Origin: Pseudomonas sp. Au-Pse12
GTDB lineage: Bacteria; Pseudomonadota; Gammaproteobacteria; Pseudomonadales; Pseudomonadaceae
Direction of reading: 5' to 3'
Length of the DNA stretch: 64,000 nt
NCBI RefSeq assembly: GCF_021341665.1
Contig: NZ_JAJTTH010000002.1
Span: 1 to 64,000 of the forward strand
This document shows, in pieces, positions 7,834 to 16,567 of the stretch. The first letter of the stretch is position 1; each line of letters opens with the position of its first letter. The position numbers were made by a program, and so were the translations under genes. The notes under the pieces are model-generated. The model had not been told where the DNA came from, ran no database searches, and worked only from the letters and a program-made list of their open reading frames with translations.

Positions 7834-9666
7834 ATGCTCTATCGTCGTTTTGAACAACTGATCGATATCTTCCGCGACGCTCCCAGCGCCACTCCGCCCA
7901 ATCGGGTCCTGCCGTTCTACTTCCACTACATCAAGCAAGTCTGGCCGAGCTTCGTCGCCCTGCTGGTGGTGGGCCTGTTCGTGGCGCTGATCGAGGTGTC
8001 GCTGTTCAGCTACCTGAGCACCATCATCGACCTGGCCCAGGGCACGCCCAGCGTCCAGGTGTTTACCGACCACGGCCTGGAACTGGCCTGGATGGCGGTG
8101 GTGGCGCTGTTGTTCCGGCCATTGATGGTCGGCCTGCACGACCTGTTGATGCACCAGACCATCAACCCCGGCATGACCAGCCTGATCCGCTGGCAGAACC
8201 ACAGCTACGTGCTGCGCCAGAGCCTGAACTTCTTCCAGAACGACTTCGCCGGGCGCATTGCCCAGCGCATCATGCAGACCGGCTACTCGCTGCAGGATTC
8301 CTCGGTGCAGGTGATCGACGCCCTGTGGCACGTGACCATCTACGCCATCGGTTCTTTGGTGCTGTTCGCCGACGCCGACTGGCGCCTGATGATTCCGCTG
8401 CTGCTGTGGATTGCCGGCTTCATCGGTGCCATGCGCTACTTCGTGCCGCGCATCCAGAAGCGCTCGGTGGACGCCTCCGACGCCCGCTCCAAGCTCATGG
8501 GCCGGATCGTCGACGGCTACACCAACATCACCACCCTCAAGCTCTTCGCCCACACCCACTTCGAGCAGAGCTACGCCCGCGAGGCGATCGCCGAGCAGAC
8601 CGAGAAAAGCCAGCTGGCCGGGCGCGTGGTCACCGCCATGGACGTGACCATCACCAGCCTCAACGGCCTGCTGATCGTCAGCACCACGGGCCTGGCCCTG
8701 TGGCTGTGGAGCCAGTCGCTGATCAGCGCCGGGGCCATCGCCCTGGCCACCGGCCTGGTGATCCGCATCGTCAACATGTCCGGCTGGATCATGTGGGTGA
8801 TCAACGGCATCTTCGAGAACATCGGCATGGTCGAGGACGGCCTGCAGACCATCGCCCAGCCGCTGCAGCTCACCGACCGCGAGCAGGCGCCCAAGCTGGC
8901 CGTGGCCAACGGCGGCGTGCGCTTCGAGCATGTGGAGTTCCACTACGGCAAGGCCAACAAGGTGATCAGCGACCTCAACCTGGACATCCGTCCCGGGGAG
9001 AAGATCGGCCTGATCGGTCCGTCCGGGGCCGGCAAGTCGACCCTGGTCAACCTGCTGCTGCGCCTGTACGACCTGCAGGGCGGGCAGATCCTCATCGACG
9101 GCCAGAACATCGCCGAGGTGACCCAGGAAAGCCTGCGCGAACGCATCGGCATGATCACCCAGGACACCTCGCTGCTGCACCGTTCGATCCGCGACAACCT
9201 GCTCTACGGCCGCCCCGACGCCACGGACGAGGAACTCTGGGAAGCGGTGCGCAAGGCCCGCGCCGATGAGTTCATCCCGCTGTTGTCCGATGCCCAGGGG
9301 CGCACCGGTTTCGACGCGCATGTCGGTGAGCGCGGGGTCAAGCTGTCCGGTGGCCAGCGCCAGCGCATCGCCATTGCCCGGGTGCTGCTCAAGGACGCGC
9401 CGATCCTGATCATGGACGAAGCCACTTCGGCCCTGGACTCGGAAGTCGAAGCGGCGATCCAGGAAAGCCTGGAGACCCTGATGCAGGGCAAGACCGTGAT
9501 CGCCATCGCCCACCGCCTTTCCACCATCGCCCGCATGGACCGCCTGGTGGTCCTGGAACAGGGGCGCATCGCCGAGACCGGCACCCACGCCGAACTGCTG
9601 GCCCGTGGCGGTCTGTATGCACGCCTGTGGCAGCACCAGACCGGAGGGTTCGTCGGCATCGACTGA
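7834..9666 (+). CDS. ABC transporter, fused permease/ATPase half-transporter
   Basis: A 610-residue ABC exporter half-transporter, expected to act as a homodimer in the inner membrane. The permease domain (about 1-340) has six hydrophobic segments. The ATPase domain has Walker A GPSGAGKST (about 392-400), Q-loop ITQDTSLLH, signature LSGGQRQR and Walker B ILIMDEATSALD followed by the H-loop in AIAHRLST. It resembles MsbA/lipid A-type or multidrug exporters; the substrate is not evident. The nearest Shine-Dalgarno-like AGGAGA is 28 bases before the ATG, but no in-frame start lies between. A strong terminator follows. Confidence 0.9.
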   Translation: MLYRRFEQLIDIFRDAPSATPPNRVLPFYFHYIKQVWPSFVALLVVGLFVALIEVSLFSYLSTIIDLAQGTPSVQVFTDHGLELAWMAVVALLFRPLMVGLHDLLMHQTINPGMTSLIRWQNHSYVLRQSLNFFQNDFAGRIAQRIMQTGYSLQDSSVQVIDALWHVTIYAIGSLVLFADADWRLMIPLLLWIAGFIGAMRYFVPRIQKRSVDASDARSKLMGRIVDGYTNITTLKLFAHTHFEQSYAREAIAEQTEKSQLAGRVVTAMDVTITSLNGLLIVSTTGLALWLWSQSLISAGAIALATGLVIRIVNMSGWIMWVINGIFENIGMVEDGLQTIAQPLQLTDREQAPKLAVANGGVRFEHVEFHYGKANKVISDLNLDIRPGEKIGLIGPSGAGKSTLVNLLLRLYDLQGGQILIDGQNIAEVTQESLRERIGMITQDTSLLHRSIRDNLLYGRPDATDEELWEAVRKARADEFIPLLSDAQGRTGFDAHVGERGVKLSGGQRQRIAIARVLLKDAPILIMDEATSALDSEVEAAIQESLETLMQGKTVIAIAHRLSTIARMDRLVVLEQGRIAETGTHAELLARGGLYARLWQHQTGGFVGID

Positions 9667-9713
9667 CCGGCGGCGACAGGTTGCAATCAGGTGCAGAAGG
9701 TTGTGCCTCGCGA

Positions 9714-9751
9714 CGCCAGGGCCCTGTTTCCAGGGGCCCTGGCGTTTTTTT
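9714..9751 (+). terminator. Strong rho-independent terminator
   Basis: A GC-rich stem (CGCCAGGGCCC starting at 9714, partner GGGCCCTGGCG to 9744) with a short loop runs into seven T residues (9745-9751). It closes the ABC transporter transcript 48 bp past the stop. Confidence 0.9.
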
Positions 9752-9791
9752 GCGGACTGGAATTGCGCCGAAAGCCTGCTGTACTGACCCT

Positions 9792-9810
9792 AGGTTCCGG
9801 AGCGGAACCT
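9792..9810 (+). promoter_or_regulatory. Palindrome upstream of aqpZ (operator candidate)
   Basis: AGGTTCCG-GAG-CGGAACCT is a perfect 8-bp inverted repeat with a 3-base centre, 68 bp before the aqpZ start. It is followed at once by TAGTTA (9812-9817), a possible -10 element. The geometry, dyad between CTGACC and TAGTTA, recalls MerR-type promoters, but the spacing is longer than usual, so this is only an inference. Confidence 0.5.
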
Positions 9811-9847
9811 GTAGTTAACCTGCGGGATGCATAACAGTTGTATCGCG

Positions 9848-9867
9848 TTGATAGGTTGACCTATCAA
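9848..9867 (+). promoter_or_regulatory. Perfect 20-bp palindrome overlapping the aqpZ ribosome-binding site
   Basis: TTGATAGGT-TG-ACCTATCAA has 9-bp arms and a 2-base centre. Its last two A residues are the first bases of the AAGGA ribosome-binding site (9866-9870), and the ATG is at 9878. It could be an operator or, in RNA, a hairpin that partly hides the ribosome site. Confidence 0.6.
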
Positions 9868-9877
9868 GGACTCACTC

Positions 9878-10576
9878 ATGTCTTTGTTCAAACGTTCCGT
9901 TACCGAAATGCTCGGTACTTTCTGGCTGGTCCTGGGCGGGTGCGGCAGCGCCGTGCTCGCGGCGGCCTTTCCCAATGTCGGCATCGGCCTGCTGGGCGTT
10001 GCCCTGGCCTTCGGCCTGACGGTGCTGACCATGGCCTTCGCCATCGGCCATATCTCCGGTTGCCACTTGAACCCCGCCGTGTCCGTAGGGCTGGTGGTGG
10101 GCGGACGCTTTCCGGCCAAGGAACTGCCAGCCTATATCGTCGCCCAGGTGATCGGCGGGGTGATCGCCGCGGCGTTGCTGTACTTCATCGCCAGCGGCAA
10201 GCCCGGCTTCGAGCTGGCCTCGGGGCTGGCTTCCAACGGCTATGGCGCCCACTCCCCCGGCGGCTATTCGATGGCGGCGGGGTTTGTCTGCGAGCTGGTG
10301 ATGACCTTGATGTTCGTGGTGATCATCCTCGGCGCCACCGACAAGCGCGCCCCGGCGGGGCTGGCGCCGATCGCCATCGGCCTGGCCCTGACCCTGATCC
10401 ACCTGATCTCGATCCCGGTCACCAACACCTCGGTCAACCCGGCCCGCAGCACCGGCCCGGCGCTGATCGTCGGCGGCTGGGCCTTGCAGCAGTTGTGGCT
10501 GTTCTGGCTGGCGCCGATCCTCGGCGCGGTGATCGGTGGCGTGGTCTACCGCTGGCTGGGCAAGGAAGACAGCTGA
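9878..10576 (+). CDS. aqpZ: Aquaporin Z
   Basis: A 232-residue inner-membrane water channel with six membrane helices and the two half-helix NPA motifs (65-67 and 187-189). The selectivity filter residues expected for a pure water channel are present: Phe45, His175, Thr184 and Arg190, so it should not pass glycerol. AAGGA lies seven bases before the ATG. Two palindromes (9792-9810 and 9848-9867) lie in the leader and suggest regulated expression. It is convergent with the acyltransferase gene. Confidence 0.95.
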   Translation: MSLFKRSVTEMLGTFWLVLGGCGSAVLAAAFPNVGIGLLGVALAFGLTVLTMAFAIGHISGCHLNPAVSVGLVVGGRFPAKELPAYIVAQVIGGVIAAALLYFIASGKPGFELASGLASNGYGAHSPGGYSMAAGFVCELVMTLMFVVIILGATDKRAPAGLAPIAIGLALTLIHLISIPVTNTSVNPARSTGPALIVGGWALQQLWLFWLAPILGAVIGGVVYRWLGKEDS

Positions 10577-10592
10577 CGCAAGGGGGCGAGGG

Positions 10593-11717
10593 TCACGCCT
10601 GCCGATACGGCAAGGCGTCCCTCGCCTCCTCGGCGTAGACGCGAATTCCGCTGCGCTCCTGTTGCAGGAAATCCTTCACCGCGGCATTCAGGCCGGGGTG
10701 GCGCAGGTAGTGCCAGGAGCGGGTCAGCACCGGTTCAAAGCCGCGGATCAGCTTGTGCTCGCCCTGGGCTCCAGCGTCGAAGCGTTGCAGCCCGTGGGCG
10801 ATTGCGTAGTCCATGCCCTGATAGAAACAGGTCTCGAAATGCAGGCGGTCGAACTCCGCCAGGCAGCCCCAGTAGCGCCCGTAGAAACTGTCGCCACCCA
10901 CCAGGCTGAAGGCCATGGCCACTGGGCGCCCGCCCTGCTTGGCCAGGACCACGCGAATCGCCTCGGGCATGCGCTCGGCCAGCAGGCTGAAAAACGCCCG
11001 GGTCAGGTAGGGCGACTGGCGCCGCACCGCATAGGTGTTGGCGTAGCAGGCGTAGACGAAATCCCACTGTGCCTCGTCCAGTTCATGGCCTTCGAACCAC
11101 TGGAAATCAAAGCCCTGCCCCGCCACCTGCTCGCGTTCCTTGCGCATCTGCTTGCGCTTGCGCGAGCTCAGGGCATCGAGAAAATCCTGGAAGTCGCGAT
11201 AGCCACGGTTCTGCCAGTGGAACTGGCAGCCCAGGCGCTGCTGCCAACCCGGTTGCTGTTCCAGGGCGGCGTCGCTGAAGTCGTCGGTGAAGTTGATATG
11301 GGCACTGGAAAGCCCTTCGATCTCCAGGTAGCCGGGCAGGCTTTTCAACAGCTCGAACGCATCCGCCTGGGTCGCCGCCAACACCCGCGCGCCACTGACC
11401 GGGCTGAAAGGCACCGCCGTCAGCAGCTTGGGGTAATAGTCGATGCCGGCCCGCGCGCAGGCGTCGGCCCAACCGTGATCGAACACGTACTCGCCGTAGG
11501 AATGCCATTTGCGATAGCTGGGCAGCGCCGCCAGCAGGCGGCCGTCCTCCACATGCAACAGGTGCTCGGCCTGCCAGCCCGAGCGCGGGCCGAGGCTGCC
11601 GCTGTCTTCCAGGGCACTGAGAAAGGCGTGGCGTACAAAGGGTTGCCCGTCCTTGAGCAGGCCATCCCATTGCGCGGGATCGACGGCAGACAGACTGTTC
11701 AAGGATTGCAGCGGCAT
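10593..11717 (-). CDS. COG3146-type predicted N-acyltransferase (GNAT fold)
   Basis: A 374-residue protein of the COG3146 / peptidogalycan-biosynthesis-like family, built on a FemAB/GNAT-type fold. Typical stretches are FVRHAFLSALEDSGSLGPRSGW near the N-terminus, LSSRKRKQMRKEREQV in the middle and FYRGRYWG-like GDSFYGRYWGC then FETCFYQGMDYAIAHGLQRFDAGAQGEHKLIRGF toward the end. The acyl donor and acceptor are not known for this family. The gene stands alone on its strand, between convergent aqpZ and the next leftward LysR gene. Confidence 0.82.
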   Translation of the reverse strand: MPLQSLNSLSAVDPAQWDGLLKDGQPFVRHAFLSALEDSGSLGPRSGWQAEHLLHVEDGRLLAALPSYRKWHSYGEYVFDHGWADACARAGIDYYPKLLTAVPFSPVSGARVLAATQADAFELLKSLPGYLEIEGLSSAHINFTDDFSDAALEQQPGWQQRLGCQFHWQNRGYRDFQDFLDALSSRKRKQMRKEREQVAGQGFDFQWFEGHELDEAQWDFVYACYANTYAVRRQSPYLTRAFFSLLAERMPEAIRVVLAKQGGRPVAMAFSLVGGDSFYGRYWGCLAEFDRLHFETCFYQGMDYAIAHGLQRFDAGAQGEHKLIRGFEPVLTRSWHYLRHPGLNAAVKDFLQQERSGIRVYAEEARDALPYRQA

Positions 11718-11803
11718 CGGGGTCCCCGGAATTCAGATCGGACAACCCGGCGAGTATCCTCCATCCCCGGGCTCACCGAAACCGCTGCCAGCCGGGCACC
11801 GCC

Positions 11804-12703
11804 TCAACGCCCCAGATGCTCGGCGAGAAAATCGATGAACACCCGGGATTTGCGCGGCAGGTGCGCGCTGTTGGGAAACAGCACATGCACCGGCTGCGGG
11901 GCCAGGCCGTACTGCGGCAATACCCGCACCAGGCGGCCGCTGCCCAGGTCGTCGAGGACCATCCACTCCGGCAGCACCGCCAGCCCCAGGCCCGCCAGGG
12001 CCATGGCACGAATCGCCGTCGCCGAGTTGGATTCGTGCCCGGGGCTGACCTTCACCTCCACCTCGCCACGACGCGCATGGTTGAAGGTCCAACCGGGTGG
12101 CCCGGCCAGGTTGCTGTTGCCGATCCACGGCAGTGCGCTCAGGTCTTCGATCTGCTGCAGCGCCTGGCCCTCAAGCAGCGCCGGGCTGGCCACCAGGGCA
12201 ATGGCGTAGTCCGCCAGCTTGCGTCCCTTGAACCCCGAATCCGCCAGGTGGCCGAGGCGGATCACCAGGTCGAGCTTTTCCGCCACCAGATCATTCAGCG
12301 ATGAATTGAAGTGATAGCTCAGGCGTACTTCGGGGTAGCGCGCGGTGAACAGCGGCAGGATCGGCAGCACGAACGTCTCGGCGTACTCCGCCGTGGAACT
12401 GATGCGCAACTTGCCGCTGACCCGGTTGCGCCCATGCAGCACGTTGTCGAAGGCTGTGTCGATAGTGGCGACAATCCCCTTGAATTCATCGTAGAGGTCC
12501 TGGCCGGTTTCGGTCAGGGTCACCTGCCGCGTGGTGCGCACCAGCAAGGTGCTCGCCAGTGCCTGTTCAAGGGTCTTTACATGCAGGCTGGCCATGGCCT
12601 TGCTGATGCCCAGGTACTGCGCGGCGCGGGTGTAGGAACCGAAGTCGACCACCGCGAGGAAGGTCTGTATCCGGTGCAGCTGGCCGTGAAAATGATCGCT
12701 CAC
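11804..12703 (-). CDS. LysR-family transcriptional regulator
   Basis: A 299-residue LysR regulator with the winged HTH at 10-65 (FLAVVDFGSYTRAAQYLGIS, KAMASLHVKTLEQALASTLL, TRQVTLTETG) and a C-terminal co-inducer domain. I choose the GTG at 12703, seven bases after AGGA, over the TTG at 12709 which is too close to it. Its start is 90 bp from the divergent MFS gene, and the shared intergenic space (with a TATAGG box near 12734) is the likely operator. It probably controls the MFS/NTF2-like pair. Confidence 0.88.
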   Translation of the reverse strand: MSDHFHGQLHRIQTFLAVVDFGSYTRAAQYLGISKAMASLHVKTLEQALASTLLVRTTRQVTLTETGQDLYDEFKGIVATIDTAFDNVLHGRNRVSGKLRISSTAEYAETFVLPILPLFTARYPEVRLSYHFNSSLNDLVAEKLDLVIRLGHLADSGFKGRKLADYAIALVASPALLEGQALQQIEDLSALPWIGNSNLAGPPGWTFNHARRGEVEVKVSPGHESNSATAIRAMALAGLGLAVLPEWMVLDDLGSGRLVRVLPQYGLAPQPVHVLFPNSAHLPRKSRVFIDFLAEHLGR

Positions 12704-12793
12704 TGTCAAATCCTGTTAAACAATGCGTCAAGTATAGGCACCTCGACACCCCGCCCCCAAGCTCCCTAAGCTGCGCGCAAAAAGGGAGACGGC

Positions 12794-14161
12794 ATGACTT
12801 ACAGATACAAAGTGGCGGTGGTATTTCTCCTCGGGTTCTTTATCGACTGCGTCAACATCTTCATGTCGGCGGTGGCCCTGCCCAGCATTGCCAGCCACTT
12901 GCAGGTGTCCAGCGCCGCCGTGGCCTGGGTCGCCAACGCCTACATCCTCGGCCTGACCCTGGTGATCGCCATCAGCACCTGGCTGGCCGGGCGCTTCGGC
13001 AACCGCCAGGTGCTCTGCGCCTCGATGCTGCTGTTCAGCGGCGCGGGGCTGATGTGCGGGCTGGCCGACAGCTTCATGTCGCTGGTGTTCTGGCGGCTGG
13101 TCCAGGGCATGGCCGGCGGCCTGCTGATTCCCCTGGGGCAGGCGCTGACCTTCAACCTGTTCCAGGGCGTGCAACGCTCGCGGATCTCCACCCTGGTGAT
13201 GGCCGTGGCCCTGCTGGCGCCGGCGCTGTCGCCGACGCTGGGCGGCGCGATTGTCGACCACAGCTCCTGGCGCTGGGTGTTCTTCGCCAGCCTGCCGCTG
13301 TCGCTGCTGGCGGCGCTGCTGTCCTGGTGCTGGATCAACCCTGAACGCACGGCGCCCGTGGATCGCCCGGACCTGCGCGGCCTGCTGCTGGTGAGCGCGA
13401 GCCTGGGTGGCCTGCTGCTGGGCATGTCGCTGTACGGCAGCGGCTACCCGGCGTATCAGGCGGCACCGAGCCTGATCGCCGGGCTGTTATCGGCCGAGTG
13501 CTATCGGCGCCACTGCAAGGCCTGCGCCCGGCCCATTGTCGAACTGCGGCTGCTGAAAAACCCGCGCCTGGGCCTGTCGGTGGCGATCTATCACGCCATT
13601 CCGGGGATCTTCACCGGGGTCAATCTGCTGAGCCTGTTCTTCCTCCAGCAGCACCTGCACCTGAGCGCCCGGCACAGCGGCATGTTCATGCTGCTGTACG
13701 CCGCCGGCGCGCTGCTGGCGATGCTGGTGGGCGGGCGCTGCTACAACCGCCTGGGCGCCGCGCGGCTGTTCGCCATGGCCCTGGTGCTGCACAGCGCCGG
13801 CATCGCCAGCCTGTGCTGGGTCGACTCGGCAGCCGACCTGCCGCGGCTGGTGATGGCCTACCTGCTGATGGGCCTGGGCGGCGGTGCCGGCGCCAACACC
13901 GCGCAGACCACCGCCCTGCTGGACTTCGACGGCGCCGATACGCACCAGGCCAGCGTGATCTGGAACATCAACCGGCAGGTGGCGTTCAGCCTCGGCGCCG
14001 CCTGGCTGCTGATGCTCTACAACCTGCTGCTGGGGTACTCCGACGCCACCGGCGCCTACCACCTGAGCCTGTTGCTGGCCGCCGCAGCCGGTCTGCTGCC
14101 GCTGCTGACCCTGAACCGACTCCCCACCATGAAGGCCTCCCATGCCCAACTCGATCGTTGA
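12794..14161 (+). CDS. MFS transporter (DHA2-like drug exporter family)
   Basis: A 455-residue major facilitator protein with about 12-14 hydrophobic segments. The first half shows the DHA2 pattern: FFIDCVNIFMSAVALPSIA (helix 1), WVANAYILGLTLVIAISTWLAGRFGNR (motif A region), LVQGMAGGLLIPLGQAL (motif B) and SSWRWVFFASLP (motif C region). This suggests a proton-driven multidrug or small-molecule exporter; the substrate is open. GGGAGA precedes the ATG. Its last 20 bases overlap the next gene, so the two are translationally linked, and the divergent LysR gene is its likely regulator. Confidence 0.88.
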   Translation: MTYRYKVAVVFLLGFFIDCVNIFMSAVALPSIASHLQVSSAAVAWVANAYILGLTLVIAISTWLAGRFGNRQVLCASMLLFSGAGLMCGLADSFMSLVFWRLVQGMAGGLLIPLGQALTFNLFQGVQRSRISTLVMAVALLAPALSPTLGGAIVDHSSWRWVFFASLPLSLLAALLSWCWINPERTAPVDRPDLRGLLLVSASLGGLLLGMSLYGSGYPAYQAAPSLIAGLLSAECYRRHCKACARPIVELRLLKNPRLGLSVAIYHAIPGIFTGVNLLSLFFLQQHLHLSARHSGMFMLLYAAGALLAMLVGGRCYNRLGAARLFAMALVLHSAGIASLCWVDSAADLPRLVMAYLLMGLGGGAGANTAQTTALLDFDGADTHQASVIWNINRQVAFSLGAAWLLMLYNLLLGYSDATGAYHLSLLLAAAAGLLPLLTLNRLPTMKASHAQLDR

Positions 14162-14543
14162 ACAAGCGCAACACAGCGTGCAGCGGATTCACCAACTGAT
14201 TCACAGCGTCTTCAGCAACCAGCGGGGGGACGGCGCGGCCTGCCTCGAACCCTTGATGGCGTTGCTGGCCGAGGACTTCCAGATGGTCACCACCGGCGGC
14301 GCCCTGGTCGGCCGCGAGCAGGTGCAACAGCTGTTTCACACGGGCCTGGGCAAGCGCCCGGGGCTGGAAATCCGCCTCAGCGACCTGCATTGCGTGTGGC
14401 AGGAAGGCCGGTGCGCGGCGATCCGCTACAAGGAAATCCACCGCCTGGACTCGCTCGAAACCGCACGCCTGTCCCTGGCGATCATCCGTGTCCAGGACAA
14501 CTCGGCGCAGTGGCTGTACCTGCACGAAACCACCTGCCCCTGA
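14142..14543 (+). CDS. NTF2-like/SnoaL-like protein
   Basis: A 133-residue soluble protein without signal peptide. The layout LMALLAEDFQMVTTGGALVGREQVQQLFHTGLGKRPGLEIRL, followed by beta-strands ending in SLAIIRVQDNSAQWLYLHET, fits the cone-shaped NTF2/DUF4440 fold used by small ketosteroid isomerase-like enzymes and binding proteins. No catalytic residues can be assigned. It starts inside the 3' end of the MFS gene with AAGG eight bases before its ATG, so it is very probably expressed together with the transporter and may modify or bind the same compound. Confidence 0.75.
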   Translation: MPNSIVEQAQHSVQRIHQLIHSVFSNQRGDGAACLEPLMALLAEDFQMVTTGGALVGREQVQQLFHTGLGKRPGLEIRLSDLHCVWQEGRCAAIRYKEIHRLDSLETARLSLAIIRVQDNSAQWLYLHETTCP

Positions 14544-14551
14544 CCCCGCCA

Positions 14552-14574
14552 GGCCCGAGCCCCGAGCTCGGGCC
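14552..14574 (+). terminator. GC-rich hairpin after the MFS/NTF2-like pair
   Basis: GGCCCGAG (14552-14559) pairs with CTCGGGCC (14567-14574) around seven bases, eight bases beyond the stop codon. No T-run follows, so termination by this hairpin is plausible but unproven. Confidence 0.45.
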
Positions 14575-14874
14575 AAGCTGCCCGCCCCGCTTCTCCGACC
14601 TCTTGCGGCACGACACCCGCCCGCTGAACGACGGCTGATCGCCCCCGGCATCCCCCCTTCCCCGGCACCGACAACGCCCCTCGCCCAGGGGGGCATTGCC
14701 GTCAGCAATCGTCATCTACACGCCATTACTTTGCCACCCCGCTGTCATAAACCATCGTGATACTGGCGCCTGTTTTTAGAGCGCCGGGTTCTACCCGACC
14801 ACTGTTTTCCGATCTGCACAGGTCGGTTGTGTCCTGGATGGTTGAGCCATCCACTCTTACCTTCGGAGATTGCT
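14575..14874 (+). promoter_or_regulatory. 300-bp leader region of the porin gene
   Basis: No gene is visible here. CTGTCATAAACCATCGTGA (14742-14760) carries one exact PhoB half-site (CTGTCAT) and a poor second half, so phosphate control is only a weak possibility. A hairpin GGATGG-TTGAG-CCATCC (14836-14852) lies just before the ribosome site GGAG at 14865, and could shape leader RNA. Confidence 0.35.
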
Positions 14875-16197
14875 ATGCGTCTTGCTTCCACGAAAACCGC
14901 GGCGGCCCTGTGTGGCGGCCTGTTACTGGCCATGAGCGTTCCCGCCAGTGCTGCGGTCGACGCCAAACTGCTCGACATGCTCAAGGCCAACGGCTCGATT
15001 TCCCAGGCGCAGTACGTTGAACTGCAAGCCGAACTGGCCAAGGATCAGAAGGCCCAGCAAATCGCTCAGCAAGCGCAGCAAGAAACCAACGAACAAGTGG
15101 CGGCGGCCGCCAAGAAAGCCAACGAGCTGAGCGCCTTCGACCAGAAGCTGGCCTGGGCGGCCAAGACTCAGTTCAAGGGCGACGTTCGGGTCCGCCAGGA
15201 AACCGTCAAGATCGATGGCGAATCCAACAACGGCGGCCGCGACAAGGATCGTCAGCGCATCCGTGCCCGCCTGGGCGCCTACAGCGAGATCAACCCGCAG
15301 GTGGACACCGGCATCCGCATCGCCACCGGCGGCGGCGACGATGCCCGCTCCACCAACCAGGACATGGACAACTACTTCGACAAGAAACAGATCTGGCTGG
15401 ACCTGGGCTACATCGACTATCACCCGGACGCCGTCAAGAACCTGCACGTGATCGGCGGCAAGATGCTGCAACCCTGGGTCAGCATGGGCGACGTGATCTG
15501 GGACAGTGACATCAACCCTGAAGGCCTGGCCGTCACCTACAAATACCCGCTGGGCGGCAGCGCCGAACTGTTCGGCAGCCTGGGCAACTACAGCCTCAAG
15601 GACAACGTCGACGGCGAAGGCGTGCAGTTCCGTCACGACCTGCGCCTGACCGCCGGCCAACTGGGTAGCCGCTTCGCCATCACCGACAATCTGAAGCTGA
15701 CCGTCGGCGGCAGCGTCTATGCCTACCAGAACGACAAGGACAGCCGTTGCACCGGCACATCCACCCCGTGTGCCCTGGCGGTCAACGGCAACTCGGCCGA
15801 CAACCAGTTCCGCCTGTACGAAGGCTTCAGCCAGATCGATATCGGCGGCCTGCCGATACCGCTGTCGTTCTACGGCCAGTACGTGAAGAACAACGATGCG
15901 GTGACCGATCAGGACACCGCCTGGCTGCTGGGCGCCAAGTCGAAAGTGTTCGGCTTCAACCTCGACTACAACTACCGCGACGTGCAGCGCAATGCCGTGG
16001 TCGGCGCCTTTACCGACTCCGACTTCGCCAACGGCACCACCGGTTCCCGTGGCCACAAGTTCAAGGTCGGTTACGACATCGACAAGAACTTTGCCCTGGG
16101 CGCAGCCTACTTCCTGACCAAGTCCGACTACTCCAGCCGCACCCAGCGCGACGCCAATACCAACACCCTGCAACTGGACGCCGAAGCCAAGTTCTAA
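14875..16197 (+). CDS. Outer-membrane porin (putative porin family)
   Basis: A 440-residue outer-membrane beta-barrel. A signal peptide ends near residue 26 (SVPASA). It is followed by a short alpha-helical, Gln/Ala-rich stretch (about 40-85) that could form a periplasmic trimerising coiled coil, as in OprO/OprP-type porins. The rest alternates strands typical of a barrel, and the chain ends in Phe (AEAKF), the outer-membrane insertion signal. A CTGTCAT-like half-site upstream hints at phosphate control but is weak. ATG at 14875 has GGAG upstream. Substrate unknown. Convergent with the anti-sigma gene. Confidence 0.88.
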   Translation: MRLASTKTAAALCGGLLLAMSVPASAAVDAKLLDMLKANGSISQAQYVELQAELAKDQKAQQIAQQAQQETNEQVAAAAKKANELSAFDQKLAWAAKTQFKGDVRVRQETVKIDGESNNGGRDKDRQRIRARLGAYSEINPQVDTGIRIATGGGDDARSTNQDMDNYFDKKQIWLDLGYIDYHPDAVKNLHVIGGKMLQPWVSMGDVIWDSDINPEGLAVTYKYPLGGSAELFGSLGNYSLKDNVDGEGVQFRHDLRLTAGQLGSRFAITDNLKLTVGGSVYAYQNDKDSRCTGTSTPCALAVNGNSADNQFRLYEGFSQIDIGGLPIPLSFYGQYVKNNDAVTDQDTAWLLGAKSKVFGFNLDYNYRDVQRNAVVGAFTDSDFANGTTGSRGHKFKVGYDIDKNFALGAAYFLTKSDYSSRTQRDANTNTLQLDAEAKF

Positions 16198-16333
16198 GCG
16201 ACCCGGTCGTACACCGCAGACGATGCGCGCGCCAACCGCGAGCATCGCCTGCCGGGTTTCAACAGTCCGGCGCGGGGCAACGATCCCCCATCATCCGTTC
16301 GTCGTCGCCGCGCCGGCCTGTGTTTTTTCCCTC

Positions 16334-16567
16334 TCAAGCATCCTTGTTGCGTTGCGTCGCCAGACGCTCGGCCAAGGCATCCAAGCCCTCCAGGGGCGGT
16401 TCCGGCAGCACCCGCAAGGTGGCCTGGAGCAGGCGCATCTGACGAATGAATCGCCGGCAATTGGGGCAGAACAGCAGGTGATGACGCACCATCAAGCGCT
16501 CGCGAAAGCTCAACTGACCATCGAGATAATCGCTGGAGCGTGCCACTTGTTCCTTACAGGTCAGCAT
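16334..16567 (-). CDS. Zinc-binding anti-sigma factor, small soluble type
   Basis: A 77-residue protein with the anti-sigma zinc-finger motif HxxxCxxC (HLLFCPNC, about 30-37) and an upstream cysteine (TCKEQ) in the usual ZAS spacing. It has no membrane helix, so it would act in the cytoplasm, unlike the many membrane-anchored anti-sigma factors. Its start overlaps the end of the ECF sigma gene by seven bases, the standard arrangement for a sigma/anti-sigma pair, and implies coupled translation. Confidence 0.85.
   Translation of the reverse strand: MLTCKEQVARSSDYLDGQLSFRERLMVRHHLLFCPNCRRFIRQMRLLQATLRVLPEPPLEGLDALAERLATQRNKDA

Noticed and set aside
14742..14760. Full Pho box upstream of the porin
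   Set aside because: Only the first half (CTGTCAT) matches; the second half has few matches. Kept only as a weak note.
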